Origin: Ornithinibacillus bavariensis
GTDB lineage: Bacteria; Bacillota; Bacilli; Bacillales; Amphibacillaceae
DNA: 64,000 bases
NCBI RefSeq assembly: GCF_050433565.1
Contig: NZ_JBNPWZ010000010.1
Span: 1-64,000, forward strand
Direction of reading: 5' to 3'
Of this stretch, positions 8,969-18,385 are shown one piece after another (position 1 is the first letter of the stretch; every line of letters begins with the position of its first letter). A program made the position numbers and the translations under genes. The notes beneath the pieces were generated by a model that made no database searches, was not told where the DNA came from, and worked only from the letters and a program-made list of their open reading frames with translations.

Positions 8969-9163
8969 ATAAGTATCGTTATGTTCAATCAGTCATTTGT
9001 ATGTTTCTTAACATTGTTACCAATAATTTCATAGAGTTCTGAACCTAATTCGTGAAGCACTAACATTGTGAGGCAATTGTTTGGAAAAATGGGTGCTTTA
9101 GTAATACAAGGAGAATAGAGAACATCATCTCATCTTTATTATATGTAGCTTAGTAATAGAAAA

Positions 9164-9194
9164 AGAGGTTATCAATTAAGATAGCCTCTATTTT
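9164..9194. terminator. Terminator between convergent genes
   Basis: AGAGGTTATC pairs with GATAGCCTCT (one G-T) around a 6-nt loop, followed by ATTTTG. It separates the serine hydrolase gene from the convergent membrane-protein gene. Confidence 0.7.
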
Positions 9195-9209
9195 GTAATC
9201 TGAATGAAG

Positions 9210-9689
9210 TTATTTTCTTTTTGGATATACAGCGATAATTTTAAACTGCAAAAGTACCGTATAGAATACAGAAATTAATAGGTATTTATCTGATATAGGA
9301 TAAATAAGGTCAATGATTGTATAAAGAATAAATGGGATTGTTGTTGTGTACGCAACCATTTTCCACATAAGCTGTAATTTTAGTTTCCGATGCATTAGTT
9401 TTGCAACCCATGTAAACATATATGCTATAGCAGTAATTAGCAAGAAGACCATAATGGTTAAGATTAAATAATAAAACATAAAAAAATAGATTAACTGAAA
9501 TACAATGTTCATATTCGCGCCTAATCCAGTAGTTTCTGTTAGTTGATCAACTAATGAAGGAATAGAAACGATAAACAATAGAATAAACATATAAAATACA
9601 GTAATATCCATCGCAATACGATTTAATTGAAATACCGCTTGCTTCTTAGGAAGCTGTATACTAAATAGAAATGTTTTCCAAAAAACCAT
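9210..9689 (-). CDS. Small integral membrane protein, DUF1189-like
   Basis: This is a 159-residue protein with four hydrophobic helices. The start region (FWKTFLFSIQLPKKQAVFQLNR) and a membrane-interior layout resemble a shortened DUF1189 protein, but the match is by eye and family membership is tentative. ATG at 9689 is preferred over an in-frame TTG at 9698, which abuts the AAAGGA ribosome-binding site. It is a monocistronic gene, divergent from yybS. Function unknown. Confidence 0.6.
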   Translation of the reverse strand: MVFWKTFLFSIQLPKKQAVFQLNRIAMDITVFYMFILLFIVSIPSLVDQLTETTGLGANMNIVFQLIYFFMFYYLILTIMVFLLITAIAYMFTWVAKLMHRKLKLQLMWKMVAYTTTIPFILYTIIDLIYPISDKYLLISVFYTVLLQFKIIAVYPKRK

Positions 9690-9964
9690 TTTTTTCAATC
9701 CTTTAATTATTTCTTCCTTTATATTATAATGTAGATTACCATATAAAGCTTAAACAAAGTCTCTGACAATCTATCTTCCATTTTCACTTCTTTCACTAAA
9801 ATGCTCCTCATCGATATATCAATCTGACAACCAACCATATTCATTCTAACTATCAAATAACAATTAAATCATGTTATCATATAAAAATAAGGTTTTTTAG
9901 CAAATTGGTATCTTACTGTTATTCAAGGATACCTCTAGCTATAATTTGATGAGGTGCATAGGTT

Positions 9965-10909
9965 ATGAATAATTCAAAGCAACTAATAGATGGAGCACTA
10001 TTTATCGCAATTTATATGGTCTTGGTCTTCATATCGCTGTTTGTCCCGTTTATCTCTATGATAACGATATTGCTAGTAGCAGTTCCATTTATTATTTATA
10101 GTGCAAGATATGGTCTACGGCCATCGCTAATTATGCTTATAGGAGCATCCCTATTAACGATGCTATTTGCTACATTTGTAGCATTGCCACTCCCGATTAT
10201 AGCAGGGCTTGGTGGTATTATGATAGGTTTAGCAATAAAACAGGAAGCATCACCATATGAGACATGGGCAAGAGGAACAATTGGATTTGTTGCGGGAATC
10301 TTATTTGCTTTTGTATTTAGTTTAATGGTGCTTCATATAAATGTGATAGAAGAATTTAATCAGCAAATGGATGAAATCATGGCATTGTCCAAGAACATAC
10401 TAACGGAAATAGGTATGGGGAAAGAAGTCGATCAACAGTTTAATTTATTGGAACAACAATTAGCGGTATATAAACAGTTGGTACCCTTTGGAGTAGTTGC
10501 AGTTTCCATCTTGCTGGCATTAGTAAATCAATGGGTAAGCTATAAATTTTTAAACCGTCAGGAGAATAAGCATTTACGTTTTCCTAAGTTCCGAAATTTG
10601 CGCTTTTCGACTTCGATTATTTGGATATATCTATTAGCAGTGGTCGTATCTGTATTTCAAAAGGATCCTAATGGAACCGTGTTTATTGCAGCGCAAAATA
10701 TTATCATGCTTGTAGGGTTATTTTTGATCATACAAGGATTTTCCTTTATTTTCTTTTATGCACATCAAAAAAATCTATCCAAGGCAATACCAGTAATTGC
10801 TATCGTCGTAACTGTTCTTTTTGCACCAATTCTAATTACATTCATTCGATTGTTAGGTATAATTGATATTGGGTTTGGACTACGAGATAGAATGGTAAAG
10901 CGCCACTAA
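9965..10909 (+). CDS. yybS: YybS family membrane protein (DUF2232)
   Basis: This 314-residue protein has about eight predicted membrane helices. Its place directly before gdpP, rplI and dnaC is the conserved position of yybS in Bacillus. The N-terminal TDGALF-like segment (LIDGALFIAIYMVLVF) and the central helix-rich loop containing VDQQFNLLEQQL fit DUF2232, a family with an S-component-like topology and unknown ligand. GAGGTG precedes ATG. The upstream spacer includes a hairpin of GGTATC/GATACC at about 9908-9933 that was not interpreted. Confidence 0.88.
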   Translation: MNNSKQLIDGALFIAIYMVLVFISLFVPFISMITILLVAVPFIIYSARYGLRPSLIMLIGASLLTMLFATFVALPLPIIAGLGGIMIGLAIKQEASPYETWARGTIGFVAGILFAFVFSLMVLHINVIEEFNQQMDEIMALSKNILTEIGMGKEVDQQFNLLEQQLAVYKQLVPFGVVAVSILLALVNQWVSYKFLNRQENKHLRFPKFRNLRFSTSIIWIYLLAVVVSVFQKDPNGTVFIAAQNIIMLVGLFLIIQGFSFIFFYAHQKNLSKAIPVIAIVVTVLFAPILITFIRLLGIIDIGFGLRDRMVKRH

Positions 10910-10987
10910 TTATAAAGTGAGGCTACGCTAGGATGCACTATTAAGAGCCTTATATGATAGTGCCTGAGCATTAGGAGCTGAAAATTA

Positions 10988-12958
10988 ATGACGGATTTAA
11001 ATAGACCAAGGTTAAGTAAACACTTATGGCTAATGTATGCTATATCAATTGTTTTGCTTGGCTTTATTTGGTATTTTGAATGGATTCTAGGAATAGTGAT
11101 GACTGTTCTCTTAGTTTTATCCTTCTACTATACCATCCGTATTGAAAAGAAATTAACAGATGAAACAGAGAGATACATTTCAACCTTATCCTATCGTGTC
11201 AAGAAGGTAGGAGAAGAAGCGCTTCTGGAAATGCCAATTGGCATTATTTTGTATAATGATGATTTTATAGTAGAGTGGTCAAATCATTACATGAATCAAT
11301 TTGCCGAAGAGGAAACGATTGTTGGGGAGTCCTTAAATGTCATTTCCGAAGAGCTAATTCCAATGATTAAGGAAAATAATGAGGAGTTTCGTATTGAAAT
11401 TGATGATTATGCATTCCAGACAATTATTCGTAAAGAGGAACGATTAATTTATCTCTTCGACCGGACCGAGCAAGCAGAATTAGAGACACTCTACACGAAT
11501 GAACAAACGGTTTTATCGATTATTTTCTTGGATAACTATGATGAAATCACACAGAACATGGATGATACCATTAAAAGCCAATTGAATTCAGAGGTTACTT
11601 CATTTTTGAATCATTGGGCACATGATAATGGCTTATATTTGAAGCGAACCTCTCAGGATCGCTTTTTGGCAGTTGGTACAAGAGAGATATTAAATAAATT
11701 GGAGCGGACAAAATTTAATATATTGGATGAAATGCATGAACTAAATTCGGAGCTTGATATCCCAATAACACTAAGTATTGGCGTAGGCGTTGGCAATGCA
11801 GGTCTTCCGGAGCTAGGTGAGCTAGCACAATCAAGCTTGGATCTTGCCCTAGGCCGGGGTGGAGATCAAGTAGCAATTAAGGATGATTCAGGGAAAGTGC
11901 GTTTCTATGGTGGAAAAACCAATCCAATGGAAAAACGTACACGTGTAAGAGCTAGGGTTATCTCACATGCGTTACGTGATCTAGTGAAGGCAAGTGACCG
12001 CGTAATTATTATGGGACACCAAGCCCCAGATATGGATTCTATCGGTTCTGCTATTGGTATTTTAAATATTGCTCAAACCAATGGCGTGGATGGATACATC
12101 GTTTTTGACCCGGATGATATTAGTATTGGTGTTAAACGATTGGTAGAGGCAATTAAGGTTGATTCAGATCTTTGGCAGCATTTTATTGATCCTGATAATG
12201 CTGAAGATCTGATAACTAGCCGTAGTTTAATTGTTGTGGTTGATACACATAAGCCTTCCATGGTTGTTAGTAAGCGATTGTTAGGAAAAACGGATTATCG
12301 TGTTGTCATTGACCATCATAGAAGGGCCGAGGAGTTTATTGAAAACCCAACCCTTGTATACATGGAGCCTTATGCATCCTCAACCTCTGAATTAGTTACG
12401 GAGTTATTAGAATATCAGCCTAAGGGTAAGAAGCTAAAAATGCTAGAAGCAACTGCCTTACTAGCGGGAATTACAGTGGATACGAAAAGCTTCACATTAA
12501 GAACGGGCTCGAGAACCTTCGATGCTGCCTCATACTTACGTGCAAAAGGTGCTGATACCGTATTAGTACAGCAATTCTTGAAGGAAGATTTAAACTTATA
12601 TATTAAACGAAGCAAAATGATAGAACGTTGCCAAATTTACCGAAATTCCATTGCTATTACCAAGGCAGATCCTGGTGATGTCTGTAGTCCAGTACTTATC
12701 GCACAAACAGCAGATACCCTACTAACAATGACAGGAATCTCTGCCTCATTTGTTATCGCGGAGCGAAGTGATGGTAAAATCGGTATTAGTGCTAGATCTC
12801 TAGGAGAAATAAATGTACAAATCATTATGGAAAAAATGAATGGCGGTGGTCATTTAACCAATGCTGCAACACAAATTGAGGACACCTCCATTGATGATGT
12901 AGAATTATTATTAAAAGAAATACTGGACGAATATTATGAGGGGAGAGAAGCAGAATGA
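10988..12958 (+). CDS. gdpP: Cyclic-di-AMP phosphodiesterase GdpP
   Basis: This 656-residue membrane-anchored enzyme (YybT) hydrolyses c-di-AMP to pApA. Domains in order are: two membrane helices (about 13-50), a PAS-like sensor domain (about 80-150), a degenerate GGDEF domain (about 170-300, with GRGGDQVAIK in place of GGDEF), and a C-terminal DHH/DHHA1 catalytic module. The latter has the metal-binding motifs GHQAPDMDSIGSA (about 345), DTHKPS (about 418) and DHH (about 440), and GGGHLTNAA near the end. Its last four bases overlap rplI. It likely sets osmotic and wall homeostasis through c-di-AMP. Confidence 0.96.
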   Translation: MTDLNRPRLSKHLWLMYAISIVLLGFIWYFEWILGIVMTVLLVLSFYYTIRIEKKLTDETERYISTLSYRVKKVGEEALLEMPIGIILYNDDFIVEWSNHYMNQFAEEETIVGESLNVISEELIPMIKENNEEFRIEIDDYAFQTIIRKEERLIYLFDRTEQAELETLYTNEQTVLSIIFLDNYDEITQNMDDTIKSQLNSEVTSFLNHWAHDNGLYLKRTSQDRFLAVGTREILNKLERTKFNILDEMHELNSELDIPITLSIGVGVGNAGLPELGELAQSSLDLALGRGGDQVAIKDDSGKVRFYGGKTNPMEKRTRVRARVISHALRDLVKASDRVIIMGHQAPDMDSIGSAIGILNIAQTNGVDGYIVFDPDDISIGVKRLVEAIKVDSDLWQHFIDPDNAEDLITSRSLIVVVDTHKPSMVVSKRLLGKTDYRVVIDHHRRAEEFIENPTLVYMEPYASSTSELVTELLEYQPKGKKLKMLEATALLAGITVDTKSFTLRTGSRTFDAASYLRAKGADTVLVQQFLKEDLNLYIKRSKMIERCQIYRNSIAITKADPGDVCSPVLIAQTADTLLTMTGISASFVIAERSDGKIGISARSLGEINVQIIMEKMNGGGHLTNAATQIEDTSIDDVELLLKEILDEYYEGREAE

Positions 12959-13401
12959 GAGTAATTTTCTTACAAGATGTTAAAGGAAAAGGGAAAAAAG
13001 GTGAAGTAAAAAATGTTTCAGATGGCTATGCTAGAAACTATTTATTGAAGAATAAATTAGCTGAAGAGGCTACTGCTGGAAATATGAAAGCATTAGAAGC
13101 ACAGCAACGTAAAAATAAACAACTTGAAGAACAAGAAAAAGAAGAAGCAGTACAGCTGAAGAATAGATTAGAGAAACTAGAGGTTACATTAAAAGCAAAA
13201 TCTGGTGATGGTGGCAGACTATTTGGGTCTATTACTAGTAAGCAAATTGCAGATGCCCTAAATAAAGAACATGGTATTAAAATTGATAAACGTAAGATTG
13301 AGCTAACACAGCCAATACGTTCATTAGGCTACACCAATGTACCGGTTAAATTGCATTTAGAAGTTACAGGGACAATAAAAGTACATGTTGTTGAACAATA
13401 A
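12955..13401 (+). CDS. rplI: 50S ribosomal protein L9
   Basis: This 148-residue L9 begins with MRVIFLQDVKGKGKKGEVK and contains the family signature VSDGYARNYLL, a long connecting helix rich in K/E/Q, and a C-terminal 23S-binding domain (GRLFGSITSKQIADAL). Start and stop overlap with gdpP (ATGA), so translation is coupled. dnaC follows 33 bp downstream, matching the yybS-gdpP-rplI-dnaC order of B. subtilis. Confidence 0.98.
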   Translation: MRVIFLQDVKGKGKKGEVKNVSDGYARNYLLKNKLAEEATAGNMKALEAQQRKNKQLEEQEKEEAVQLKNRLEKLEVTLKAKSGDGGRLFGSITSKQIADALNKEHGIKIDKRKIELTQPIRSLGYTNVPVKLHLEVTGTIKVHVVEQ

Positions 13402-13434
13402 TCCGATACTTCGGGTTATAGGAGGAAACAGATC

Positions 13435-14805
13435 ATGAGTGAATGGAATGACAGAACTCCGCCACATAATATAGAAGCTGAACAGGCTGTAATAGGAGCT
13501 ATTTTTCTTGAGCCAGAAGCATTTTCAACAGCTTCTGAGCTACTGGAGCCAGGTGACTTTTACCGTGCTAGCCATCAACGTATATTTGAAACGATGTTAA
13601 GGCTTGCTGATCGTGGGGAGCCAATCGATTTAGTAACGGTAACTACAGCCTTATCCGATAGTAAGCATCTAGAGGAAGCTGGTGGAGTATCCTATTTAAC
13701 ACAGCTTGCAGAAAGTGTTCCGACCGCAGCAAATATCGACTACTATAGTAAGATTGTTGAAGAAAAGGCAATTCTTCGTCGCCTGATTCGGACAGCAACG
13801 GATATTGTCACGAACACATTTGCCCGTGAGGACGAAGTGGAAGATGTACTCAATGATGCTGAGAAGAGCATACTAGATGTTTCCGGACGAAAGAACACTG
13901 GTAGCTTTAAGGCAATTAAAGATGTATTGATTGATGTCTATGACAAAATTGAAATGCTTCATCGAAGTAGTGGGGATGTAACGGGTGTTCCGACTGGCTA
14001 CCGTGACTTAGATAAGATTACATCTGGTTTTCAGCCGAATGATTTAATTATAATAGCTGCCAGGCCTTCTGTTGGTAAGACTGCATTTGCTTTAAATATT
14101 GCACAAAATGTTGCCGTTAATACGAGTGAGAATGTAGCAATATTTAGTCTGGAGATGGGTGCAGACCAGCTTGTACAACGTATTCTCTGTGCAGAAGGAA
14201 ACATCGATGCACAGCGTCTTCGAAGTGGTAAGCTTGAACCAGATGATTGGAGTAAGCTTACCATGGCAATGGGAAGCCTGTCTAATGCAGGAATATATAT
14301 CGACGATACTCCTGGAATTCGCGTTAGTGAAATCCGCTCTAAATGTCGTAGATTAAAGCAAGAGCATGGTTTAGGAATGATACTTATTGATTATCTACAA
14401 TTAATACAAGGTAGCGGTAAACCAGGCGAGAATCGTCAACAAGAGGTTTCAGAGATTTCAAGGTCATTAAAAGGACTAGCACGTGAATTAAATGTACCAC
14501 TTATTGCATTATCACAGCTTTCCCGTGGTGTAGAGCAACGCCAGGATAAACGTCCGATGATGTCTGACCTTCGTGAATCAGGAAGTATTGAGCAGGATGC
14601 GGATATTGTTGGCTTCCTGTATCGCGATGATTACTATGATAAAGAATCAGAGAAACAAAATATAATTGAAATTATCATCTCAAAACAACGTAACGGCCCT
14701 GTTGGAACCGTTGAGCTAGCGTTTGTTAAAGAATATAATAAATTCGTGGATCTGGACCATCGTTATCAAGCAAGCGATATCCCACCAGAACCAATTCACG
14801 CATAA
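13435..14805 (+). CDS. dnaC: Replicative DNA helicase DnaC (DnaB family)
   Basis: This 456-residue hexameric 5'-3' helicase (dnaC in B. subtilis nomenclature, DnaB in E. coli) has an N-terminal primase-interacting domain (PPHNIEAEQAVIGAIFL) and a C-terminal RecA-like ATPase. Walker A ARPSVGKTA is near residue 207, Walker B MILIDYLQLI near 315, and the DnaB motif SDLRESGSIEQDAD near 378. The start has AGGAGG upstream. A long perfect terminator hairpin follows 22 bp after the stop. Confidence 0.98.
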   Translation: MSEWNDRTPPHNIEAEQAVIGAIFLEPEAFSTASELLEPGDFYRASHQRIFETMLRLADRGEPIDLVTVTTALSDSKHLEEAGGVSYLTQLAESVPTAANIDYYSKIVEEKAILRRLIRTATDIVTNTFAREDEVEDVLNDAEKSILDVSGRKNTGSFKAIKDVLIDVYDKIEMLHRSSGDVTGVPTGYRDLDKITSGFQPNDLIIIAARPSVGKTAFALNIAQNVAVNTSENVAIFSLEMGADQLVQRILCAEGNIDAQRLRSGKLEPDDWSKLTMAMGSLSNAGIYIDDTPGIRVSEIRSKCRRLKQEHGLGMILIDYLQLIQGSGKPGENRQQEVSEISRSLKGLARELNVPLIALSQLSRGVEQRQDKRPMMSDLRESGSIEQDADIVGFLYRDDYYDKESEKQNIIEIIISKQRNGPVGTVELAFVKEYNKFVDLDHRYQASDIPPEPIHA

Positions 14806-14827
14806 AATAGCCGTTCTTGGAGTAACT

Positions 14828-14872
14828 GCACCTCCAATTGTTAGAAACAAACTAACAATTGGAGGTGCTTTT
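14828..14872 (+). terminator. Terminator after dnaC with 17-bp perfect stem
   Basis: Arms 14828-14844 and 14852-14868 are perfectly complementary over 17 bp with a 7-nt loop, then TTTTATTA. The right arm contains GGAGGTG, an exact ribosome-binding core located 8 nt before an ATG (see the following small ORF). Confidence 0.9.
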
Positions 14873-14875
14873 ATT

Positions 14876-14944
14876 ATGGCAAAGTTTTTAGTTGAAAGAA
14901 ATAAAAGCTGTAGCGTGCTATTTTCCGAAGAATCACGGATGTAA
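14876..14944 (+). CDS. Possible 22-residue small protein
   Basis: The ORF encodes MAKFLVERNKSCSVLFSEES plus RM. It is preceded by GGAGGTG at 14861-14867, 8 nt from ATG, which is a near-ideal signal. That signal lies in the right arm of the dnaC terminator hairpin, so translation would be possible only when the stem is open or when transcription starts inside it. It could equally be chance, because terminator arms often contain G-rich sequence. I know of no homologue. Confidence 0.25.
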   Translation: MAKFLVERNKSCSVLFSEESRM

Positions 14945-15122
14945 ATAATCGCATGAAATAACAAGTATAGGAAATAACTAAATAAGAAATTCACATCTAA
15001 AAATTAATAAAGAAATTTTTCAATAATGGCTGGCGTTTTTTTAGATTCAAAAGGGTTATATACGAATGACGTGAAATAAATGAAACAAAAATACAAAGGA
15101 AACAGAACGTGGGAGGTGCACA

Positions 15123-16415
15123 ATGTCCTCAGTAGTAGTTGTTGGAACCCAATGGGGTGATGAAGGAAAGGGAAAGATAACAGACTTCCTTTCACAAAAA
15201 GCAGAAGTAGTTGCTCGTTATCAAGGTGGAAATAATGCAGGACACACGATTAAATTCGATGGTGTTACGTACAAGCTTCATTTAATTCCTTCGGGGATAT
15301 TTTATAAGGAGAAGATTTGTGTATTAGGAAATGGAATGGTAATCGATCCAAAAGCCTTTGTGGAAGAGCTAGCTTATTTACATGAGCACAATATCTCCAC
15401 AGATAATTTACGAATTAGTAACCGGGCACATGTAATATTACCCTACCATTTAAAATTAGATATGCTTCAAGAGGAAGAAAAGGGTGACGATAAAATCGGC
15501 ACGACGAAAAAAGGGATTGGCCCCGCATATATGGACAAGGCAGCCAGAATTGGGATCCGCGTGGCAGATCTTCTAGAAAAAGAAGTCTTTCGTGCTAAAT
15601 TAGAACAAAATCTCAAGGAAAAAAATCGTTTGTTTGAAAAGCTATATGAGGTAGAACCATTATCTGTAGAAGAGATTGTAGAAGAATATTACCAATATGG
15701 GCAAGCGATGGTGCAATATGTCTGTGATACATCCGTTGTATTAAATGACGCACTAGACGAGGGAAGGCGGGTGCTATTTGAGGGTGCCCAAGGTGTGATG
15801 TTGGATATTGACCAAGGTACATACCCATTTGTAACCTCATCAAATCCAACTGCTGGCGGTGTAACGATTGGTAGTGGAGTTGGACCTACGAAAATAAAGC
15901 ATGTCGTAGGCGTATCGAAAGCATATACAACCCGGGTAGGTGATGGGCCGTTTCCAACCGAGCTCGAAAATGAGATTGGCAATCAAATACGAGAGGTCGG
16001 TCGTGAATACGGTACAACGACAGGAAGACCTCGTCGGGTTGGTTGGTTTGATAGTGTTGTTGTACGGCATGCTAGAAGGGTTAGCGGAATAACAGATTTA
16101 TCCTTGAATTCTTTAGACGTCCTGACTGGAATCGAAACAGTAAAGATTTGTGTTGCCTATAAGTATAAAGGAGAAATAATAAATGAATACCCAGCAAGTC
16201 TTCAAATTCTAGAAGCGTGCGAACCAGTCTATGAGGAAATGCCTGGTTGGACAGAAGATATCACCAATGTAAAAAACCTAGATGAACTACCTGCTAATGC
16301 CAGGCATTATGTCAATAGGGTTTCACAGCTGACACACATCCCATTAACCACATTTTCAGTTGGACCGGATCGAGCACAGACAAATATTATTCGAGATGTT
16401 TACGAGAATGTTTAA
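15123..16415 (+). CDS. purA: Adenylosuccinate synthetase
   Basis: This 430-residue enzyme condenses IMP with aspartate using GTP, the first step from IMP to AMP. Characteristic motifs are QWGDEGKGK at residues 10-18, the IMP-binding region GGNNAGHTI near 36-44, GIGPAY near 125, and TTTGRPRRVGW near 297. The length is standard. GGGAGGTG lies before ATG. It is single-copy between dnaC and the wall-hydrolase gene, and has its own short terminator. Bacillus purA is often PurR-controlled; I did not find a convincing paired PurBox. Confidence 0.98.
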   Translation: MSSVVVVGTQWGDEGKGKITDFLSQKAEVVARYQGGNNAGHTIKFDGVTYKLHLIPSGIFYKEKICVLGNGMVIDPKAFVEELAYLHEHNISTDNLRISNRAHVILPYHLKLDMLQEEEKGDDKIGTTKKGIGPAYMDKAARIGIRVADLLEKEVFRAKLEQNLKEKNRLFEKLYEVEPLSVEEIVEEYYQYGQAMVQYVCDTSVVLNDALDEGRRVLFEGAQGVMLDIDQGTYPFVTSSNPTAGGVTIGSGVGPTKIKHVVGVSKAYTTRVGDGPFPTELENEIGNQIREVGREYGTTTGRPRRVGWFDSVVVRHARRVSGITDLSLNSLDVLTGIETVKICVAYKYKGEIINEYPASLQILEACEPVYEEMPGWTEDITNVKNLDELPANARHYVNRVSQLTHIPLTTFSVGPDRAQTNIIRDVYENV

Positions 16416-16428
16416 TTTGTGAGGATTG

Positions 16429-16450
16429 GAGCAGCATTTGCTGCTCTTTT
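16429..16450 (+). terminator. Terminator of purA
   Basis: GAGCAGC and GCTGCTC form a 7-bp stem with a 4-nt loop followed by TTTTATT, 13 bp after the purA stop. Confidence 0.8.
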
Positions 16451-16452
16451 AT

Positions 16453-16469
16453 TGTTACAAAAATGTAAA
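16453..16469 (+). promoter_or_regulatory. WalR-type box upstream of M23 hydrolase gene
   Basis: TGTTAC-AAAAA-TGTAAA matches the WalR (YycF) consensus TGTWAH-N5-TGTWAH at all fixed positions. It lies about 240 bp before the LysM/G5/M23 gene and 1.9 kb before walR itself. A second, imperfect array of TGT-A repeats (TGTAAA-CAAAA-TGTATA on the minus strand) is present around 16556-16585. The match is direct; regulation is inferred from known WalR targets, which are mainly wall hydrolases. Confidence 0.6.
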
Positions 16470-16710
16470 ATATATGTATATTTTTGGTAAAAACCACGCT
16501 CAAACTACAATTTTTATAGAAATTAGTATGAAAATCGTCATTATTGCAAAAAAAATGTTACATTTTATACATTTTGTTTACAAAACCACGTATTGTGTTC
16601 CTACCCTATCAAAATTATGGTAGATTAATAGAGGACTTAAATAGGTCTTTTAAACTAAATAAAATGTACTTTCACATAAATTATTATTCTAAGTTTTAGG
16701 GGGGAAATGC

Positions 16711-18195
16711 GTGTCTTTTGGTAAGAATAAGCAGTACAATCCTGAACCGAAGAAGAAACCATTATTGAAGAAAGCGCTAATAAGTACAGGGCTTGTAACC
16801 ATTCTTGCTACTGGGATTGTATTCGCAGAGGAATCTAGCAATGTAAGAACAGTTCAGCATGTGTATGTTAATGGTGAGCATATCGGACTAGTAAGTGATG
16901 CTAGTGTTGTTGAAGAAGTTATTCAATCGAAATTAGCTAAAGCTGATAAGTCATACGAAGATGCTGATCTAGCAATTGCAGAAAATGTAAAATTAGTTCC
17001 TGAGCTAGTCTTTAATCCTACATACAACAATACGACAATAAGTAATTACTTAGAGAGTAATCTAACAGTTAAAGCGAAAGCGGTAGAATTAAAGATTGGT
17101 AATGACGTAGTAGGATATTTTGATAGTAAAGAAGCAGCCGAAAAAGTAATCGAAGACTACAAGCTTAAATATGTTGATACAGAAACATTAGCAAAGGTAG
17201 AAGCTGCAAAGTCTACGAATAAGGAATCAGACGTTCCCCAAAACGCTGAAGCTCCAAGTAAATCCGCAGACCTTGCAGTAGGAGAATCTACTATATTAGA
17301 CGTTACATTATCGAAGGATGTTTCATTTTCTGATAAAAAAGTAGACCCAAATACTATTTTAACGGTTGCGGATGGTTTGAAGCTGTTAGAGAAGGGGACA
17401 TTAAAGGAAGAGAAGCATACGGTTAAAGAAGGAGAAGTACTGGGATCTATTGCTTCCAAGTACAACCTGTCTCTAGCATCCCTATTAAAGTTAAATCCTT
17501 CTATTAAAGAGGATACGCTAATTCAAATTGGCCAAGAACTAAATGTGACCGAGTTAAAGCCATTTGTTGATGTTATTGTTAAAAAAGAAGAGAAGAAGGA
17601 AGAAACAATTGCCTTCGAAACAGAGATTAAAGAATCAAAGGAATTACTAAAAGGTGACGAAAAGGTAACACAAGAGGGCTCAGATGGTGAAAAGGTCGTA
17701 CACTATACGGTGGAAATCCGAAATGGTAAGGTTAGTGACCGCAAAGTATTAGACGAGAAAACCACCAAGGAACCAGTTAATAAGGTTGTAGTAAAAGGTA
17801 CAAAGGTGATTCCTTCTAGAGGGACTGGGACCTTCAAGTGGCCAACCTCTGGTGGCTATATTTCTAGTCATGTTGGTTATCGGTGGGGAGCATATCATAA
17901 GGGACTTGATATCGCTGGCCCAAGCAATCGAACAATAACCGCAGCTGATAATGGCACTGTTGTTTTTGCTGGTTATCAAGGAAGCTATGGAAATAAAATT
18001 GAAATAAACCATAATAATGGAATGAAAACTGTCTATGCCCATCTTGCATCCATTAATGTAAGTGTTGGCCAGACTGTTCAGCAGGGTCAACAAATAGGAA
18101 TTATGGGTTCGACAGGTAATTCTACAGGTATTCACTTACATTTTGAAGTGTATAAGAATGGTGCATTACAAAACCCACTAAGCTATTTAAAATAA
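16711..18195 (+). CDS. LysM/G5/M23 peptidoglycan endopeptidase
   Basis: This 494-residue exported protein has a basic N-terminus and a hydrophobic segment (about residues 24-39) acting as signal or anchor. It has a LysM domain (about 235-280, HTVKEGEVLGSIASKYNLSL), a G5-like domain (about 285-365), and a C-terminal M23 domain with HKGLD (about 395) and HLHFEV (about 473) supplying zinc ligands. It probably cuts peptide cross-links in the wall. GTG at 16711 follows AGGGGGG; the nearby ATG is out of frame. A WalR-like box upstream and walRK downstream suggest control by WalR. Confidence 0.9.
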   Translation: MSFGKNKQYNPEPKKKPLLKKALISTGLVTILATGIVFAEESSNVRTVQHVYVNGEHIGLVSDASVVEEVIQSKLAKADKSYEDADLAIAENVKLVPELVFNPTYNNTTISNYLESNLTVKAKAVELKIGNDVVGYFDSKEAAEKVIEDYKLKYVDTETLAKVEAAKSTNKESDVPQNAEAPSKSADLAVGESTILDVTLSKDVSFSDKKVDPNTILTVADGLKLLEKGTLKEEKHTVKEGEVLGSIASKYNLSLASLLKLNPSIKEDTLIQIGQELNVTELKPFVDVIVKKEEKKEETIAFETEIKESKELLKGDEKVTQEGSDGEKVVHYTVEIRNGKVSDRKVLDEKTTKEPVNKVVVKGTKVIPSRGTGTFKWPTSGGYISSHVGYRWGAYHKGLDIAGPSNRTITAADNGTVVFAGYQGSYGNKIEINHNNGMKTVYAHLASINVSVGQTVQQGQQIGIMGSTGNSTGIHLHFEVYKNGALQNPLSYLK

Positions 18196-18207
18196 ATAGT
18201 ATAGCAG

Positions 18208-18251
18208 GAAAAGAGCTGGTCCACAGAATACATGATGGACTAGCTCTTTTC
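18208..18251 (+). terminator. Terminator after M23 hydrolase gene
   Basis: A stem of about 16 bp (GAAAAGAGCTGGTCCA with its complement, one G-T) and a 12-nt loop ends in CTTTTC. It lies 12 bp after the stop and separates the hydrolase from walRK. Confidence 0.85.
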
Positions 18252-18332
18252 ATACTATTTAAAGAGGGATATAGCACAGCGACAAGACATTTAGGTAAAA
18301 GTACGATAAAATAAAGGTCATATACGACTTAG

Positions 18333-18362
18333 TTGAAAACAATGTGAAATGATATATATAAA
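18333..18362 (+). promoter_or_regulatory. Candidate sigmaA promoter of the wal operon
   Basis: TTGAAA at 18333-18338 is followed after 16 bp by TATATA and after 18 bp by TATAAA. The -10 ends about 24 bp before the walR start, leaving a short leader. Confidence 0.55.
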
Positions 18363-18385
18363 ATCTTGAATAAGGAAGTGTTAGG

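Noticed and set aside
14723..14875. Upstream extension of the small ORF at 14876 through the end of dnaC
   Set aside because: It overlaps dnaC in another frame and crosses the terminator hairpin; only the part after GGAGGTG has a translation signal.
15050..15080. PurBox-like ACGAA upstream of purA
   Set aside because: A single short match without the paired inverted box; not enough evidence.
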